Positions 17,715 through 26,425 of a stretch of 64,000 nucleotides of DNA are shown here, in pieces (the first letter of the stretch is position 1; every line of letters starts with the position of its first letter). The position numbers were made by a program, and so were the translations under genes. The stretch covers positions 620,001 to 684,000 of the forward strand of contig JAHBUC010000001.1 of NCBI GenBank assembly GCA_019638275.1, written 5' to 3'. Source of the DNA: Cyclobacteriaceae bacterium (GTDB lineage Bacteria; Bacteroidota; Bacteroidia; Cytophagales; Cyclobacteriaceae). Below the pieces are notes generated by a model that saw nothing but the letters and a program-made list of their open reading frames with translations, searched no databases and was not told where the DNA came from.

Positions 17715-18533
17715 ATGACAATGTTTAGTCCAGCTTTACTTGACCGATACCTTGATTTTAAGCAAGTTACTAGCGTCAGTGATCCATCAGCAAACGAATT
17801 TAGCGCGTCCAATGGACTGGCAAGTTATCCGCTTAAGATTACCAACGTTATGACAAAGTGGAGACTGGCTTCGCTTTGGAATTATGATTATTTAGGAAAT
17901 GCGATTGGGACTCATGATATCTTTGTTGCTGAACAGAAAAATGATCCGCCAACCTTCTTTAAAACAACACTCTCTACGTTTATTCAACAGGTTAGGTCGA
18001 ATGAAGAGGGCATTCAATACAGCCACTTCTCCCATCATTTGAACTCCTCCCTGGTCTTGGATTATGAGATTCCTGAATACTTTTCATGTTGGTATAAAAA
18101 ATTGCCAAAATCCGAGCAAAAGTTAATTCTTTCATGGATTTACATGGGAACGCGGTACTCTTACTCTTCTCTTCATGTTGATGTTTATGGGACAAGTGCA
18201 TGGAACGGAGTAATTATAGGGAAAAAAATGTGGTTGTTTTATCCGCCCGATCAAAGGTCGGTTCTATATAACGGTGAAGTAAATCCCTTCAAGCCTGATT
18301 ATAAAAGGTATCCGGCATTCCAGGAAGCTAGGCCATTGGTATGTATCCAAAGCGCTAATGAAATCGTTTACACACCATCTGGTTGGTGGCATTGCGTAAT
18401 GAACTTAGAGCCTGGTTTTGCATTGACAGAAAATTTTATAAACGCTATCAATTTTGAGCAAGTTAAAATGGATCTTGTAGCCATGGGTGCATCAAAAGCA
18501 GTGAATAAATTGGAGGCTTTAGTGAAGCTATAG
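17715..18533 (+). CDS. second JMJD6-like JmjC (cupin_8) oxygenase
   Basis: 272 residues, paralogous to the 9101 gene (shared W-I/C-Y-x-G, GTSxWN, NPFxPDxxxYPxF, GWWH/NIWH and LxENFIN blocks). Iron ligands are His154 and Asp156 in SSLHVDVYGTSAWN and His226 in SGWWHCVMN; Lys171 matches the 2-oxoglutarate-binding lysine. The catalytic set is complete. The two copies are clearly divergent in their N-terminal ~100 residues, which would allow different positions on the peptide to be modified. It begins eight bases after the preceding gene. Confidence 0.88.
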   Translation: MTMFSPALLDRYLDFKQVTSVSDPSANEFSASNGLASYPLKITNVMTKWRLASLWNYDYLGNAIGTHDIFVAEQKNDPPTFFKTTLSTFIQQVRSNEEGIQYSHFSHHLNSSLVLDYEIPEYFSCWYKKLPKSEQKLILSWIYMGTRYSYSSLHVDVYGTSAWNGVIIGKKMWLFYPPDQRSVLYNGEVNPFKPDYKRYPAFQEARPLVCIQSANEIVYTPSGWWHCVMNLEPGFALTENFINAINFEQVKMDLVAMGASKAVNKLEALVKL

Positions 18534-18574
18534 TCTGGTAAGACACCAGACAGAAATTTCTAAGAAGTTTATTT

Positions 18575-18972
18575 ATGAGTGCATTAGATGGGTTGCTGAA
18601 TCCTATTACTGCGAAGATTTTTTTTGAACAGTTCTTTGAGCAAAAACCCCTGTTGATTCAACGAGATCAAATGGATTACTATGACTCTATTTTATCAATC
18701 AAAGATATTGAGCACGTAATGGATCTTGGAAAGAATCTTTCAAACTTTGATATTAATCAATCTACCAGTGATGGATCCTTAGAAGACAATCTTTGGACAT
18801 GATGAGAGCAAGCTTTGCGGCAAAGAATTTTATGCATGGTCAATTAAGTGAAGATTTCCTTGAAAGATTAAAACGTAAGTTGATAGATAGCCTTACTGAA
18901 GAGAAATATCATTCATGGCTGAGCGATACAGAATTAAATGTAAAGGAAAATGGCATAAGCATTTTTACGTGA
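18575..18972 (+). pseudogene. remnant of a third ROXA-like JmjC gene
   Basis: Bases 18575-18802 encode 75 residues matching the N-terminus of the 14951 and 15940 proteins (LLNPITAKIFFEQFFEQKPL...), ending at a TGA. From 18799 another frame gives 57 residues (AAKNFMHGQLSEDFLERLKR...) that resemble the C-terminal winged-helix part of the same family, ending at 18972. The whole iron-binding cupin core is missing. The pattern is an internal deletion of about 500 bases with a frame change. It shows that the cluster once had one more oxygenase. Confidence 0.75.
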
Positions 18973-19436
18973 ACGTACCTCCATTTACAGGTATAAGTCC
19001 GTGGCATGGCTAATTTACTTTAGGCTTAACCTTTGTAGTGTCTGAATTTCTACCCTCATTCAAAAGCTATTCGAACTCCGTAAGAAGGGGATAATCTTTC
19101 AAGAGGATTTTTGATTTCTTACAATGAAAACATTTTATTACTTGCAGGAAATTACCATTACATGGATGATTGCTGTTCAGTAATTTTTTCAAATACTTCC
19201 GGTAAGCACTTCCGGTAAACGTTGTATTTGCATCTACGCTGTTCCTTTTTATTTTTTCTAATAGTCCGCAATCATAGCACTAAACTACGTTAAGGACAAG
19301 AGCATCAAACAGATTGGATTAATACCGTCTGTTGAGCTTAAAACAGAACTCGTCCAGGTAATCTTGCAGGTATTCTCTTTGATGACATAATCGCAGGGCT
19401 TTGCATCGAAAGTAAAGTGGACAGGGTTGCATTGCC
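18973..19436. other. non-coding, probably decayed sequence
   Basis: No reading frame of useful length on either strand. It contains a 13-base tandem repeat (ACTTCCGGTAAGC then ACTTCCGGTAAAC at about 19196-19221). It is AT-rich and stop-dense, consistent with decay after the deletion that removed the core of the 18575 gene. Confidence 0.5.
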
Positions 19437-19498
19437 AATACCTCCAAAGGAGTTATTTTATACTGCGTAATGGAATTAAATACCTCTAATGAGGTATT
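19437..19498. promoter_or_regulatory. twin near-identical palindromes, operator-like
   Basis: Palindrome 1: AATACCTCC (19437-19445), AAA, GGAGTTATT (19449-19457), one mismatch. Palindrome 2: AATACCTC (19479-19486), TAAT, GAGGTATT (19491-19498), perfect. They share the half-site AATACCTC and their centres lie about 42 bases (four helix turns) apart, upstream of the likely start at 19551. This spacing suits a dimeric repressor or activator site. The second alone could also fold as an RNA hairpin. Confidence 0.5.
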
Positions 19499-19550
19499 GC
19501 TTATGGTAACGAACTTTAGTTATAAGCGCAAATCTTTTAACCCATTCCGT

Positions 19551-21353
19551 ATGAAAACAAAATCTACCTTCATTGCAGCAGCAATACTACTTTGCCTTTT
19601 GGTGAACTCAGAAATACTTGGGCAATCAAAAAAACAAGAAAGAAGACTTAAAAAGTTAACAGACTCAGATAGAGCCCAAGTATTAACCGCAGAAGAAAAT
19701 AAGAGAAAAGAATCTTTCCCGGAACCTTTAGCGACTCCGTACCCCGCTAATACGCTTGGCGAACTTCTTCAAAATCAATTCATGACTCAAGCTAACGGGT
19801 GCGGTATTGTAAGAACCAAGTCTGTTAACTACATACCGAGAAGTGTCTTTAATGCATATACGGACGCTAGGCTTAGAAATACAACACTAGTAACAGTTAA
19901 TGTATCGGCAGGAAACTTCCTGTTTTTAGCTATGAAAGAATCTGAAAAAAATACGATTAATTCATTAACCGAAAGCAGTCTGGTAGCAAGCAGAAGAGTA
20001 ATCGGAATCTCTGATCCGTTTATGCCAAAATTCTCAGAGGCTATCATCCAATCTCCACCCGGCTTCCCTGGATTTGTAGAAAAGAAAAACTGTTCGGGTT
20101 TTTTTGAAGCCAGTGCTGGAGCGAGCGTGCGAGCCCCATTTGGCGAATTAGCCGCTAGTCTACAAGCGGATGCTTCTTACAGTTCCTCTATTACACTAAT
20201 AAATGCTCAATTTGTTTCTCCCCTTCGAAGCATGCTTTCGGAAGGGGGTGCTCAATCCGTTTACACACATCTTTTGCTATGGCAAATTTATGCTGATGAT
20301 GCAATTAACAATCCTGTGGAACAAGATCGGTTAATGAACAATGCTTACTATGTTTCTGAGTTCAAGGGCGTGGCTATAATGAAGGCAAGCGGAATGACAC
20401 AAGATGCAGCAATATCATCAAAACTAAATGCCGGATTTAGTAGCAATATTTTCACAGCATCAGGTGCCGTTGCCGCAGGGGCAACTTCTAATTCTTCCTT
20501 CTCACTGAAAGATTTCACAACTCATATCTTTAACCCAGCGATTAATGATACTTACATTGTTTCTCGTCTGCCTTCCATAGGTGAAATTAACAGCAAGATT
20601 CAGAATGCGCCGAACCTTGAAATTAACCCTTACAAAGGTGTTGCATCCTCAGTTCTACCATTCACCATTTATCGCGCTCTTGACGGCATTCCAAATAGCT
20701 TATGTGAACAGAGTTCGTGGTCGATTGAAAACTGGACAACTACCCAATGGGTGAATGCTCCGACTGTAAGCGCTACCAGAACCACGAATCCAAAAACAGG
20801 GTTACCTCAATGTGTATGTCAAATTACTGGAATGATCAGAGCAACCGCCATTCAAAGTGCAGCGAATTCCAATATGACGTTTACTTATGATCTTGTTAAC
20901 TCAAATTCAATTGGCCAAAATAAACTCCGAATTCGCATCACTGAGCCTCCAGTTGCGGTAACTACCTCACCTGACTTTCTCTATAATGATTACGCCGTTA
21001 ATGTACTCAGAGGCCAATACTCAGATGGTGTCGGCAGGAAATTTACTTGGAAAATTGAAGGAACTATTTCTGACGATGGTGTCAATATTCAAACACCGGC
21101 CGATATAACAGATGTTCAAATTACATATAACAACCCTGCACAAGATGGTAGCCTCAGCATTTCTCACCAACCTGTAAATTCAAAGGGAGTCATTTTCAAC
21201 ATTGAATCGCAGCCGTTCGCCTCAACTGCGCAAGAAACCGGAAATGAAGTATCAATTTCGATAACTATATCCTTCAGAGTAAGACTAACAACCGCAACTA
21301 GGCCGAAGTTAACTACTCGCGTTATTACTTTGAAAATGCCTGAGTTAATCTAA
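19551..21353 (+). CDS. large secreted protein of unknown function
   Basis: 600 residues from the ATG at 19551, chosen because it opens a clear signal peptide (MKTKSTFIAAAILLCLLVNS, cleavage near EILGQ). The open frame reaches back to 19470 but that part contains the palindrome and no signal. Not recognised. Features: a charged linker after the signal, Cys pairs, two stretches rich in Ala/Ser/Gly with alternating polar residues (around ASAGASVRAPFGELAASLQA and ASGAVAAGATSNSSFSL) and a beta-rich C-terminal part. The alternating stretches resemble membrane-inserting hairpins of pore-forming proteins, but this is only an impression. Monocistronic, followed by a strong hairpin. Confidence 0.65.
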   Translation: MKTKSTFIAAAILLCLLVNSEILGQSKKQERRLKKLTDSDRAQVLTAEENKRKESFPEPLATPYPANTLGELLQNQFMTQANGCGIVRTKSVNYIPRSVFNAYTDARLRNTTLVTVNVSAGNFLFLAMKESEKNTINSLTESSLVASRRVIGISDPFMPKFSEAIIQSPPGFPGFVEKKNCSGFFEASAGASVRAPFGELAASLQADASYSSSITLINAQFVSPLRSMLSEGGAQSVYTHLLLWQIYADDAINNPVEQDRLMNNAYYVSEFKGVAIMKASGMTQDAAISSKLNAGFSSNIFTASGAVAAGATSNSSFSLKDFTTHIFNPAINDTYIVSRLPSIGEINSKIQNAPNLEINPYKGVASSVLPFTIYRALDGIPNSLCEQSSWSIENWTTTQWVNAPTVSATRTTNPKTGLPQCVCQITGMIRATAIQSAANSNMTFTYDLVNSNSIGQNKLRIRITEPPVAVTTSPDFLYNDYAVNVLRGQYSDGVGRKFTWKIEGTISDDGVNIQTPADITDVQITYNNPAQDGSLSISHQPVNSKGVIFNIESQPFASTAQETGNEVSISITISFRVRLTTATRPKLTTRVITLKMPELI

Positions 21354-21358
21354 AAATT

Positions 21359-21422
21359 CTGCGGGGCGTAACTGTAAGGGGCTTTACTTTTTCGAAAAGC
21401 TCCGTTTCCCCGCAGTATTTTC
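21359..21422 (+). terminator. two-stem hairpin, terminator of the 19551 gene
   Basis: CTGCGGGG (21359-21366) pairs with CCCCGCAG (21408-21415); inside, GGGGCTTT (21378-21385) pairs with AAAGCTCC (21396-21403) with one wobble pair. A TATTTT tract follows. It starts six bases after the stop codon, so termination is the natural reading. Confidence 0.7.
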
Positions 21423-21582
21423 ATGATAAAAGTTTTGCTTTTTCTTTAGGCACGTACTACACTGAAATTATCCGTTTACGCAACATCTTACACCATTGTC
21501 TCAGTGGGGATACTAAAGCTTTGGCTTTATGCTGGGCCGTGAGGCTTTAGCATAGGCGCGTAAGAGGAGCCGCTTATCTATA
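21423..21582. other. non-coding stretch between the terminator and the restriction-gene fragment
   Basis: No gene seen on either strand. It contains an imperfect inverted repeat around AAAGCTTTGGCTTTATGC / GGCTTTAGCATAGG (about 21513-21557). Nothing else can be supported. Confidence 0.4.
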
Positions 21583-21851
21583 AGAATACGTCACCTTCAT
21601 TCTCAAACGCATTTATCTCATCTTCCAACTCCTTAAATCCATTTGACTCACTAGTAAAATTGCTTTCAAAAAAAATCTTTCGTCCTAGATGGAATCAATT
21701 TAACCGTATGAGGTGAGATCTCTGTTAAATTAAGCCCGATAAATACGTGCTTTTTTGAACTGCCTGTAAGTGGTTGATAGCACTTACATTGAATTGCCCA
21801 ATAGTCACCATCAAAGGTTTCAGCAACTAATTCAATTCCTGTATAGCGCAT
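21583..21851 (-). pseudogene. fragment of a restriction-helicase (type ISP-like) endonuclease domain
   Basis: On the minus strand, MRYTGIELVAETFDGDYWAI then QCKCY matches the Mrr-like nuclease core (GIDLVAE...YWAIQCK) at the N-terminus of large type ISP-like restriction helicases, with the catalytic Q-x-K. After some 10 residues the match ends. The frame stops at 21666 at a run of eight T; shifting by one base continues ESNFTSES... to a stop at 21583 with an acidic tail. It is a truncated remnant, at most a ~90-residue product. No methylase, specificity or helicase parts are nearby. Confidence 0.55.
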
Positions 21852-22014
21852 AATGCGGTTTTTTATTGTGCATGTAGGGTTAGTATCCTTTTGCCAAGCG
21901 GCTACATGCAGTTACCGATCAACGGTTTCAGGAGTTTATTCAATCAAACTGAAGATTCAACAAATTAGAAATGAAAGGCGAGGACCAGATGTATGCTTGG
22001 CAGTTTACTTTTGG

Positions 22015-23646
22015 TTATCTGCATCCACAGGGCTGGGTTGAAATCAAGCGGTTGATTGTAGGTTCTAGATTCGGATTATTTTCTTTGGCTTGCCTAAACA
22101 GGTTTTCCGCAGTTTGACAATTATCAGCCGATTGGCATAACCTCCAATACGCTACTGCTTCTGCAAATTGGATATCACCTATTTCATAGGCTGGCAGGTC
22201 TTCATTTCTTTCTTCAAGAGCACCCTTGAGATCATTGATACTCGAGATTGCACCATCCAGGTTTTTGTCGGTCTCTAAGTGATGGTTATACCGGGTCATG
22301 AATAATTCTATTACATTGAACCATGTAAATTGATCGTGGTTCAGGTAAATAGAAGGATCGTTCAACCGGTCATGAAATTTCATGGCTTTAGCCCCACTGA
22401 ATTGTCGCATCGCTGTCAAGTTGTAGGCTACATGCGCAGCTAAATCTGACCGATTTTTTTCCAGCAAGTCAATATAGTTAAAGAAATCATCCATGTAGTT
22501 CAGGGTGACGTAAGCCTCTAATGCCTGTACCACCGTGTCGGCTGAGACTTTCAGTATCACCTTCGAGGAAAGGGCATCTAAATATATCGATGCCTGCTTC
22601 AATGGATCTGTAAAGACTGTTGCTTCTCGTATTGAATTAGTGAAATCCGTCTGTCTAGAATTCATGTAATCCTGGTAAAACAAGATTCGATCGGTCAGTT
22701 CATACTTTTTAAATAGCTGGATCAATTGCTCAACTATGGCTGTGAAAACTGGCGTTTCTGCCGCCGCAAAGAAGGCCCTATCAATATTGGCAATGGCATT
22801 GGCCTGATCTTCATTACGATCATATTCGGAAGAGAGCGCGCTGTGGTAGGTTGCGATTGTTATCTTGAACTCCTGAACGATGTACAGGCTGTCTTCTTTC
22901 GCTTGGTCAATATCCCTGCTTTCATAGAATTTTATCAACTCTTCATTCAATTTAAGCGAGTAAGCGAGGGATTTATTCAGCAAGGCAATCCTTTCTGCTA
23001 TGGCGGATGAGTCCGATGTAATTGCTGCCAGAAAACAACTGTTGGGTGCGTCCGGATTGCAACCGATTTTAAAGAATTGATTGGCCTCTTGAGGTTGATT
23101 CAACGAGAGGTGGTATCGGCCCAATCGCTCGGATTCTGATTCATCGTTGACGCTTGAGACATTTTCCAAGCGGATAAGACTGGCGTAATCACTTTTGATA
23201 TTGAGGATTTCCATTAATTTTTCATAGGCGAAAACAGAAGAGGGGAAAGCATCAATTTCCATAAACAAGTAGTTTATCGCCTTAGACGTATCCTGATGAT
23301 GAATCAGGTTGAGTTGTCCGATGTAGTAGTTCAGGTATTCAATAGGTTCCGCTGTACGCTCACTAATCGCAATAAATGACTCATATGCGATGTCGTATTG
23401 TTCCAAGTTGTATCGGCAAAGGGCTCCTTTAAAGTGATCCTTGATTTCATCCCTTCTGTTTTTCAATTCAGCATACACTTTCAGCCCACAAGGCCAGTTT
23501 GCCTGAATCAGGGAAGCGTCAAATAGTGTATCCAATTGTTCTACTGGAGCGTTGGTCAGCGAGACACTATCGCAGCTTATACGATTTTGTCCACTGGTTA
23601 ATTGGACCATTATCAGGAATAAAAGGAGGCTTATAGAAGGCTTCAT
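22015..23646 (-). CDS. secreted tetratricopeptide-type repeat protein
   Basis: 543 residues from the ATG at 23646, chosen because it begins a signal peptide (MKPSISLLLFLIMVQLTSGQ) and lies five bases after the stop of the upstream gene; the frame reaches back to 23691 without such a signal. The mature protein is made of helical pairs with TPR-like spacing (for example ALCRYNLEQYDIAYESFIAI, GRYHLSLNQPQEANQFFKIG). A C-terminal Cys pair (CGCR) closes the protein. Exact function unknown; it forms a two-gene operon with the Cys-rich lipoprotein, so the two probably act together in the periplasm. Confidence 0.7.
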   Translation of the reverse strand: MKPSISLLLFLIMVQLTSGQNRISCDSVSLTNAPVEQLDTLFDASLIQANWPCGLKVYAELKNRRDEIKDHFKGALCRYNLEQYDIAYESFIAISERTAEPIEYLNYYIGQLNLIHHQDTSKAINYLFMEIDAFPSSVFAYEKLMEILNIKSDYASLIRLENVSSVNDESESERLGRYHLSLNQPQEANQFFKIGCNPDAPNSCFLAAITSDSSAIAERIALLNKSLAYSLKLNEELIKFYESRDIDQAKEDSLYIVQEFKITIATYHSALSSEYDRNEDQANAIANIDRAFFAAAETPVFTAIVEQLIQLFKKYELTDRILFYQDYMNSRQTDFTNSIREATVFTDPLKQASIYLDALSSKVILKVSADTVVQALEAYVTLNYMDDFFNYIDLLEKNRSDLAAHVAYNLTAMRQFSGAKAMKFHDRLNDPSIYLNHDQFTWFNVIELFMTRYNHHLETDKNLDGAISSINDLKGALEERNEDLPAYEIGDIQFAEAVAYWRLCQSADNCQTAENLFRQAKENNPNLEPTINRLISTQPCGCR

Positions 23647-23651
23647 GGTTG

Positions 23652-25871
23652 CTATTGGTTCTGGTAGAAAACAATTCCTTTTGTACTCCATTTAGGATGA
23701 AGAACAATCGGGTTATTGGGATCGGATCCGACCTTTATCGGAGATATTTCAAAATCAAATTCTATGGGATCAAGTTCATGGTTGTAAAAGCCGGTGAGGG
23801 CTGTAAAAAACTGTGCTTCCAATTCCTTATTGTCTGTAATTTTTGCATAGATATTACCCAGAAAGACTGAAGCTCCCAGGATGGTTACCCCAATCGGGCA
23901 TTGTAAAATCAACTTCGGCTCCATTAGAATACTCGCCGGTGGGGGAGACATGATTAAAAACACGTTAGCAGGTTTTGTTTTCACCGAAATCCTGGCATTT
24001 TCATCATCATGCTCAAGTGAAATATCCCCGTGCAGATTAAATTGTTGGGTGATGGCTAAGATGTCAAAATCTTTGGTAATGCTGACGCCTCCGGGACAAA
24101 GTACAAACCCGATTCCCCTGGGGTCATATTTGAATTTTACCTGCGTATCACTTCGCCCTTTTATCCAGGAATCAAATCGTATGGAACTCATGTCCTCGGA
24201 AATCAACATGGTATTGTAATCCAGGTTAATGGTTCCTGTTGCGTGGACTTCGCCGTATACGTCACCTACTTTAGTAATTTCATTGTAAAGAATATCTCCA
24301 AGTACTTCCGTTTTGCACCATAGATATTTGGCATAATTCAACGATTTACACGCCAGGTATTCTGCCTCTGCAACGACATTGCAAGCCAGGTAGGGTCCCC
24401 ACCTTAATGCTTCGCATGCGCAACAATGTGGTCGATACCACTTACAGCCGCAGCAGGACCAAAGCCTACATGATTTTTTGGCGCAATAGCGATCTCTCAC
24501 TTGGGAACAATTGTCTTCCACTTTTGTAGATCCGATCCGGATACCTTTTTTCTCGAATTCATCATGGAATTCATTTCTCATGCTTAGTTGGAAATCAACT
24601 CTGCTCATGCTGTAATTAAAGACTTCTGCGACGAACGATTTTTTTGTTTCGATCCAGATTTGTGAATTGTTGGGGTTATCAAAATGATCGTTCCAGAACG
24701 ACATAAAGTTTGTTTCGTACTGAGCTACCGTTTCCCGGAGCTGCTTTTTTTTCATTTCTCGTTCCTCTACTTGGGAGAGTAGCCATTCCCATAGGTCGGT
24801 TTTATTGTCTGTTGTATCTATTGAGGAGCGTTTCTCGAGACTTTTACTGGTAGATGGGAGAGTTGCTACATGACCAGCGTAGAGCAGTGGTTTGCGATAC
24901 CTTTGGGTTAGGAATTGTGCTTCAGGGCTTAAGTGTTTATCCAATTGTCGCTTATTGAATTTAGTACGCGCGAGTATGGTCAATTCGTTGATTTCTTCTT
25001 TACTCTCTACCAGGTAAATATTCTCGTCATTTTCCAGATCAAGTTGTTCTCTTAAAAACATTGACTTGAATATGGGTTGTTCAGGTTTAATTTCCCCTAT
25101 GGAGAGATCTGACATTACGTAAATACCTTTAGCATTCGTGTGGACAGTCAGGTCAGATAGTCGGACATTGATTTCCAAGGAATCTTGCGAATAGACGGTC
25201 ATCTCGTTGCTAGGTTTAAACAGCTCTGCAACCGCTTGTTTTTCAAATATCGCAAGGTTCAGCGGAATGGTTATGGGTTCAGATAGAAACCGATTGTTGA
25301 GTTCTGCTATTAAGAGTCTCCTTATCGCAATGAGCACGAGCCGTTTGGATTTATAATTTTTCCGAATCTTCCGTCCATTAATTTTAGTCAACCTAAAATC
25401 ATCAAAATGAGGAAGGAATATGAGCGTATCTTGACTAGATGTAAGGGAAGCGGTGGCTGTGAATTCTGTTTTCAATGAATTCAGGTTGCTTATGTTTTTT
25501 ACCTGAATACTGACCCCTACCGTAGTTGTGATGGACTCCTCTCGTAGAACAAGGTCATCGTGATCAAATGTAAGCTTAATAGACTCAATGTATTCATTTT
25601 CCCACCCTGTAGTATCAAAGTTATTGATTGCATAGTGGAGTTGTTCGGCAAGAAATTCTTTGGATATGTGTACACCGATATCCAGATCCTCTATCGTGGT
25701 AAGGTTGTTCATGGAGGTGGTGACCGCAGCGATCTTTTTGTTCAGGTCGGCATGAGGGGAGGGTAAACGGGTTTCCCATTTCATGATTAGCTTGCAGGAA
25801 GTCAGTTGAACGATCAGTAGAAGTATAAGGAGCCGTTTAAATGCGTTGAATATGCGATTATTATATTTCAT
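23652..25871 (-). CDS. large lipoprotein with an internal Cys-rich segment
   Basis: 739 residues. The N-terminus carries a type II signal with lipobox LTSC (Cys26), so it is membrane-anchored. The body is beta-rich and shows two similar halves (a STSLKT/TATASLTSSQDTLIF-type region and the C-terminal DISLEHDDENARISV region), suggesting lipid- or ligand-binding sheets. Around residues 452-520 there are 12 Cys in fewer than 70 residues, including SCCGC and HCCAC. No family is recognised. Start ATG at 25871 is the only one that leaves the lipobox at the usual distance. Confidence 0.65.
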   Translation of the reverse strand: MKYNNRIFNAFKRLLILLLIVQLTSCKLIMKWETRLPSPHADLNKKIAAVTTSMNNLTTIEDLDIGVHISKEFLAEQLHYAINNFDTTGWENEYIESIKLTFDHDDLVLREESITTTVGVSIQVKNISNLNSLKTEFTATASLTSSQDTLIFLPHFDDFRLTKINGRKIRKNYKSKRLVLIAIRRLLIAELNNRFLSEPITIPLNLAIFEKQAVAELFKPSNEMTVYSQDSLEINVRLSDLTVHTNAKGIYVMSDLSIGEIKPEQPIFKSMFLREQLDLENDENIYLVESKEEINELTILARTKFNKRQLDKHLSPEAQFLTQRYRKPLLYAGHVATLPSTSKSLEKRSSIDTTDNKTDLWEWLLSQVEEREMKKKQLRETVAQYETNFMSFWNDHFDNPNNSQIWIETKKSFVAEVFNYSMSRVDFQLSMRNEFHDEFEKKGIRIGSTKVEDNCSQVRDRYCAKKSCRLWSCCGCKWYRPHCCACEALRWGPYLACNVVAEAEYLACKSLNYAKYLWCKTEVLGDILYNEITKVGDVYGEVHATGTINLDYNTMLISEDMSSIRFDSWIKGRSDTQVKFKYDPRGIGFVLCPGGVSITKDFDILAITQQFNLHGDISLEHDDENARISVKTKPANVFLIMSPPPASILMEPKLILQCPIGVTILGASVFLGNIYAKITDNKELEAQFFTALTGFYNHELDPIEFDFEISPIKVGSDPNNPIVLHPKWSTKGIVFYQNQ

Positions 25872-26425
25872 TCGGGATAGATTAGAAGAAGACGTTTTAC
25901 GGGATAATGCAATTACAAGGCCTATATAGTTTTATCCTGTTTCTTAAGTTACCCTTAACAATTTTGATTGGCGTAATCCTAATAGGTGTAGTGAAGTTAA
26001 TCTAATTTGCTCTTTTTCTAGTTCAGAGGACTAGATTTTTTTTTGATCGTGCGGAGGGAGTAGTAGTAACTCCTAGTATATGTATAATAAGTTTTTGAGT
26101 ATGAGGTTTTTTGTACCGGTTATTCATTAATAGCTTGCAGCTACAAGTTATCAGCTCATCAATTTGAAAATAGGATGAGTTGAATAATGATGAATTGAAA
26201 AACAATGGATAGGAGAATACAGGGTATCGACATTTGAATAATGTGTTCGTGGCTGCATTGTGGCAATAAATCAAAAAACACATAAGCGCTATGAGCTACG
26301 AGATTCTACGATCAGGGATGTACGTATTAAGGACTTGAACGGCAGGATGTGATTTATTCTGACAACTATTGTCACCAGCGGGTTTTCTCTATTGTGGTAG
26401 ACTTTTAACAGGTTTAAGTTTGGGC
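25872..26425. other. intergenic region with an orphan terminator
   Basis: No convincing gene on either strand in about 550 bases. It lies between the minus-strand lipoprotein gene and the plus-strand 26426 gene and should hold both promoters; no consensus -7 box could be fixed with confidence. The only distinct signal is the terminator at 26017-26044. Confidence 0.5.
26017..26044 (+). terminator. rho-independent terminator on the plus strand with no gene in front
   Basis: TCTAGT (26017-26022), loop TCAGAGG, ACTAGA (26030-26035), then nine T (26036-26044). A textbook intrinsic terminator by form. The sequence upstream on the plus strand (25872-26016) has no protein gene, so it would end a short untranslated RNA or antisense read-out from the lipoprotein promoter region. 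Confidence 0.7.

Noticed and set aside
19470..19550. N-terminal extension of the 19551 secreted protein
   Set aside because: The segment contains the second palindrome and precedes a complete signal peptide; the ATG at 19551 is a better start.
21853..22041. 62-aa plus-strand frame
   Set aside because: Overlaps the end of the TPR gene and lacks protein-like composition.
26023..26283. 86-aa minus-strand frame
   Set aside because: It runs through the terminator at 26017-26044 and has no recognisable character.
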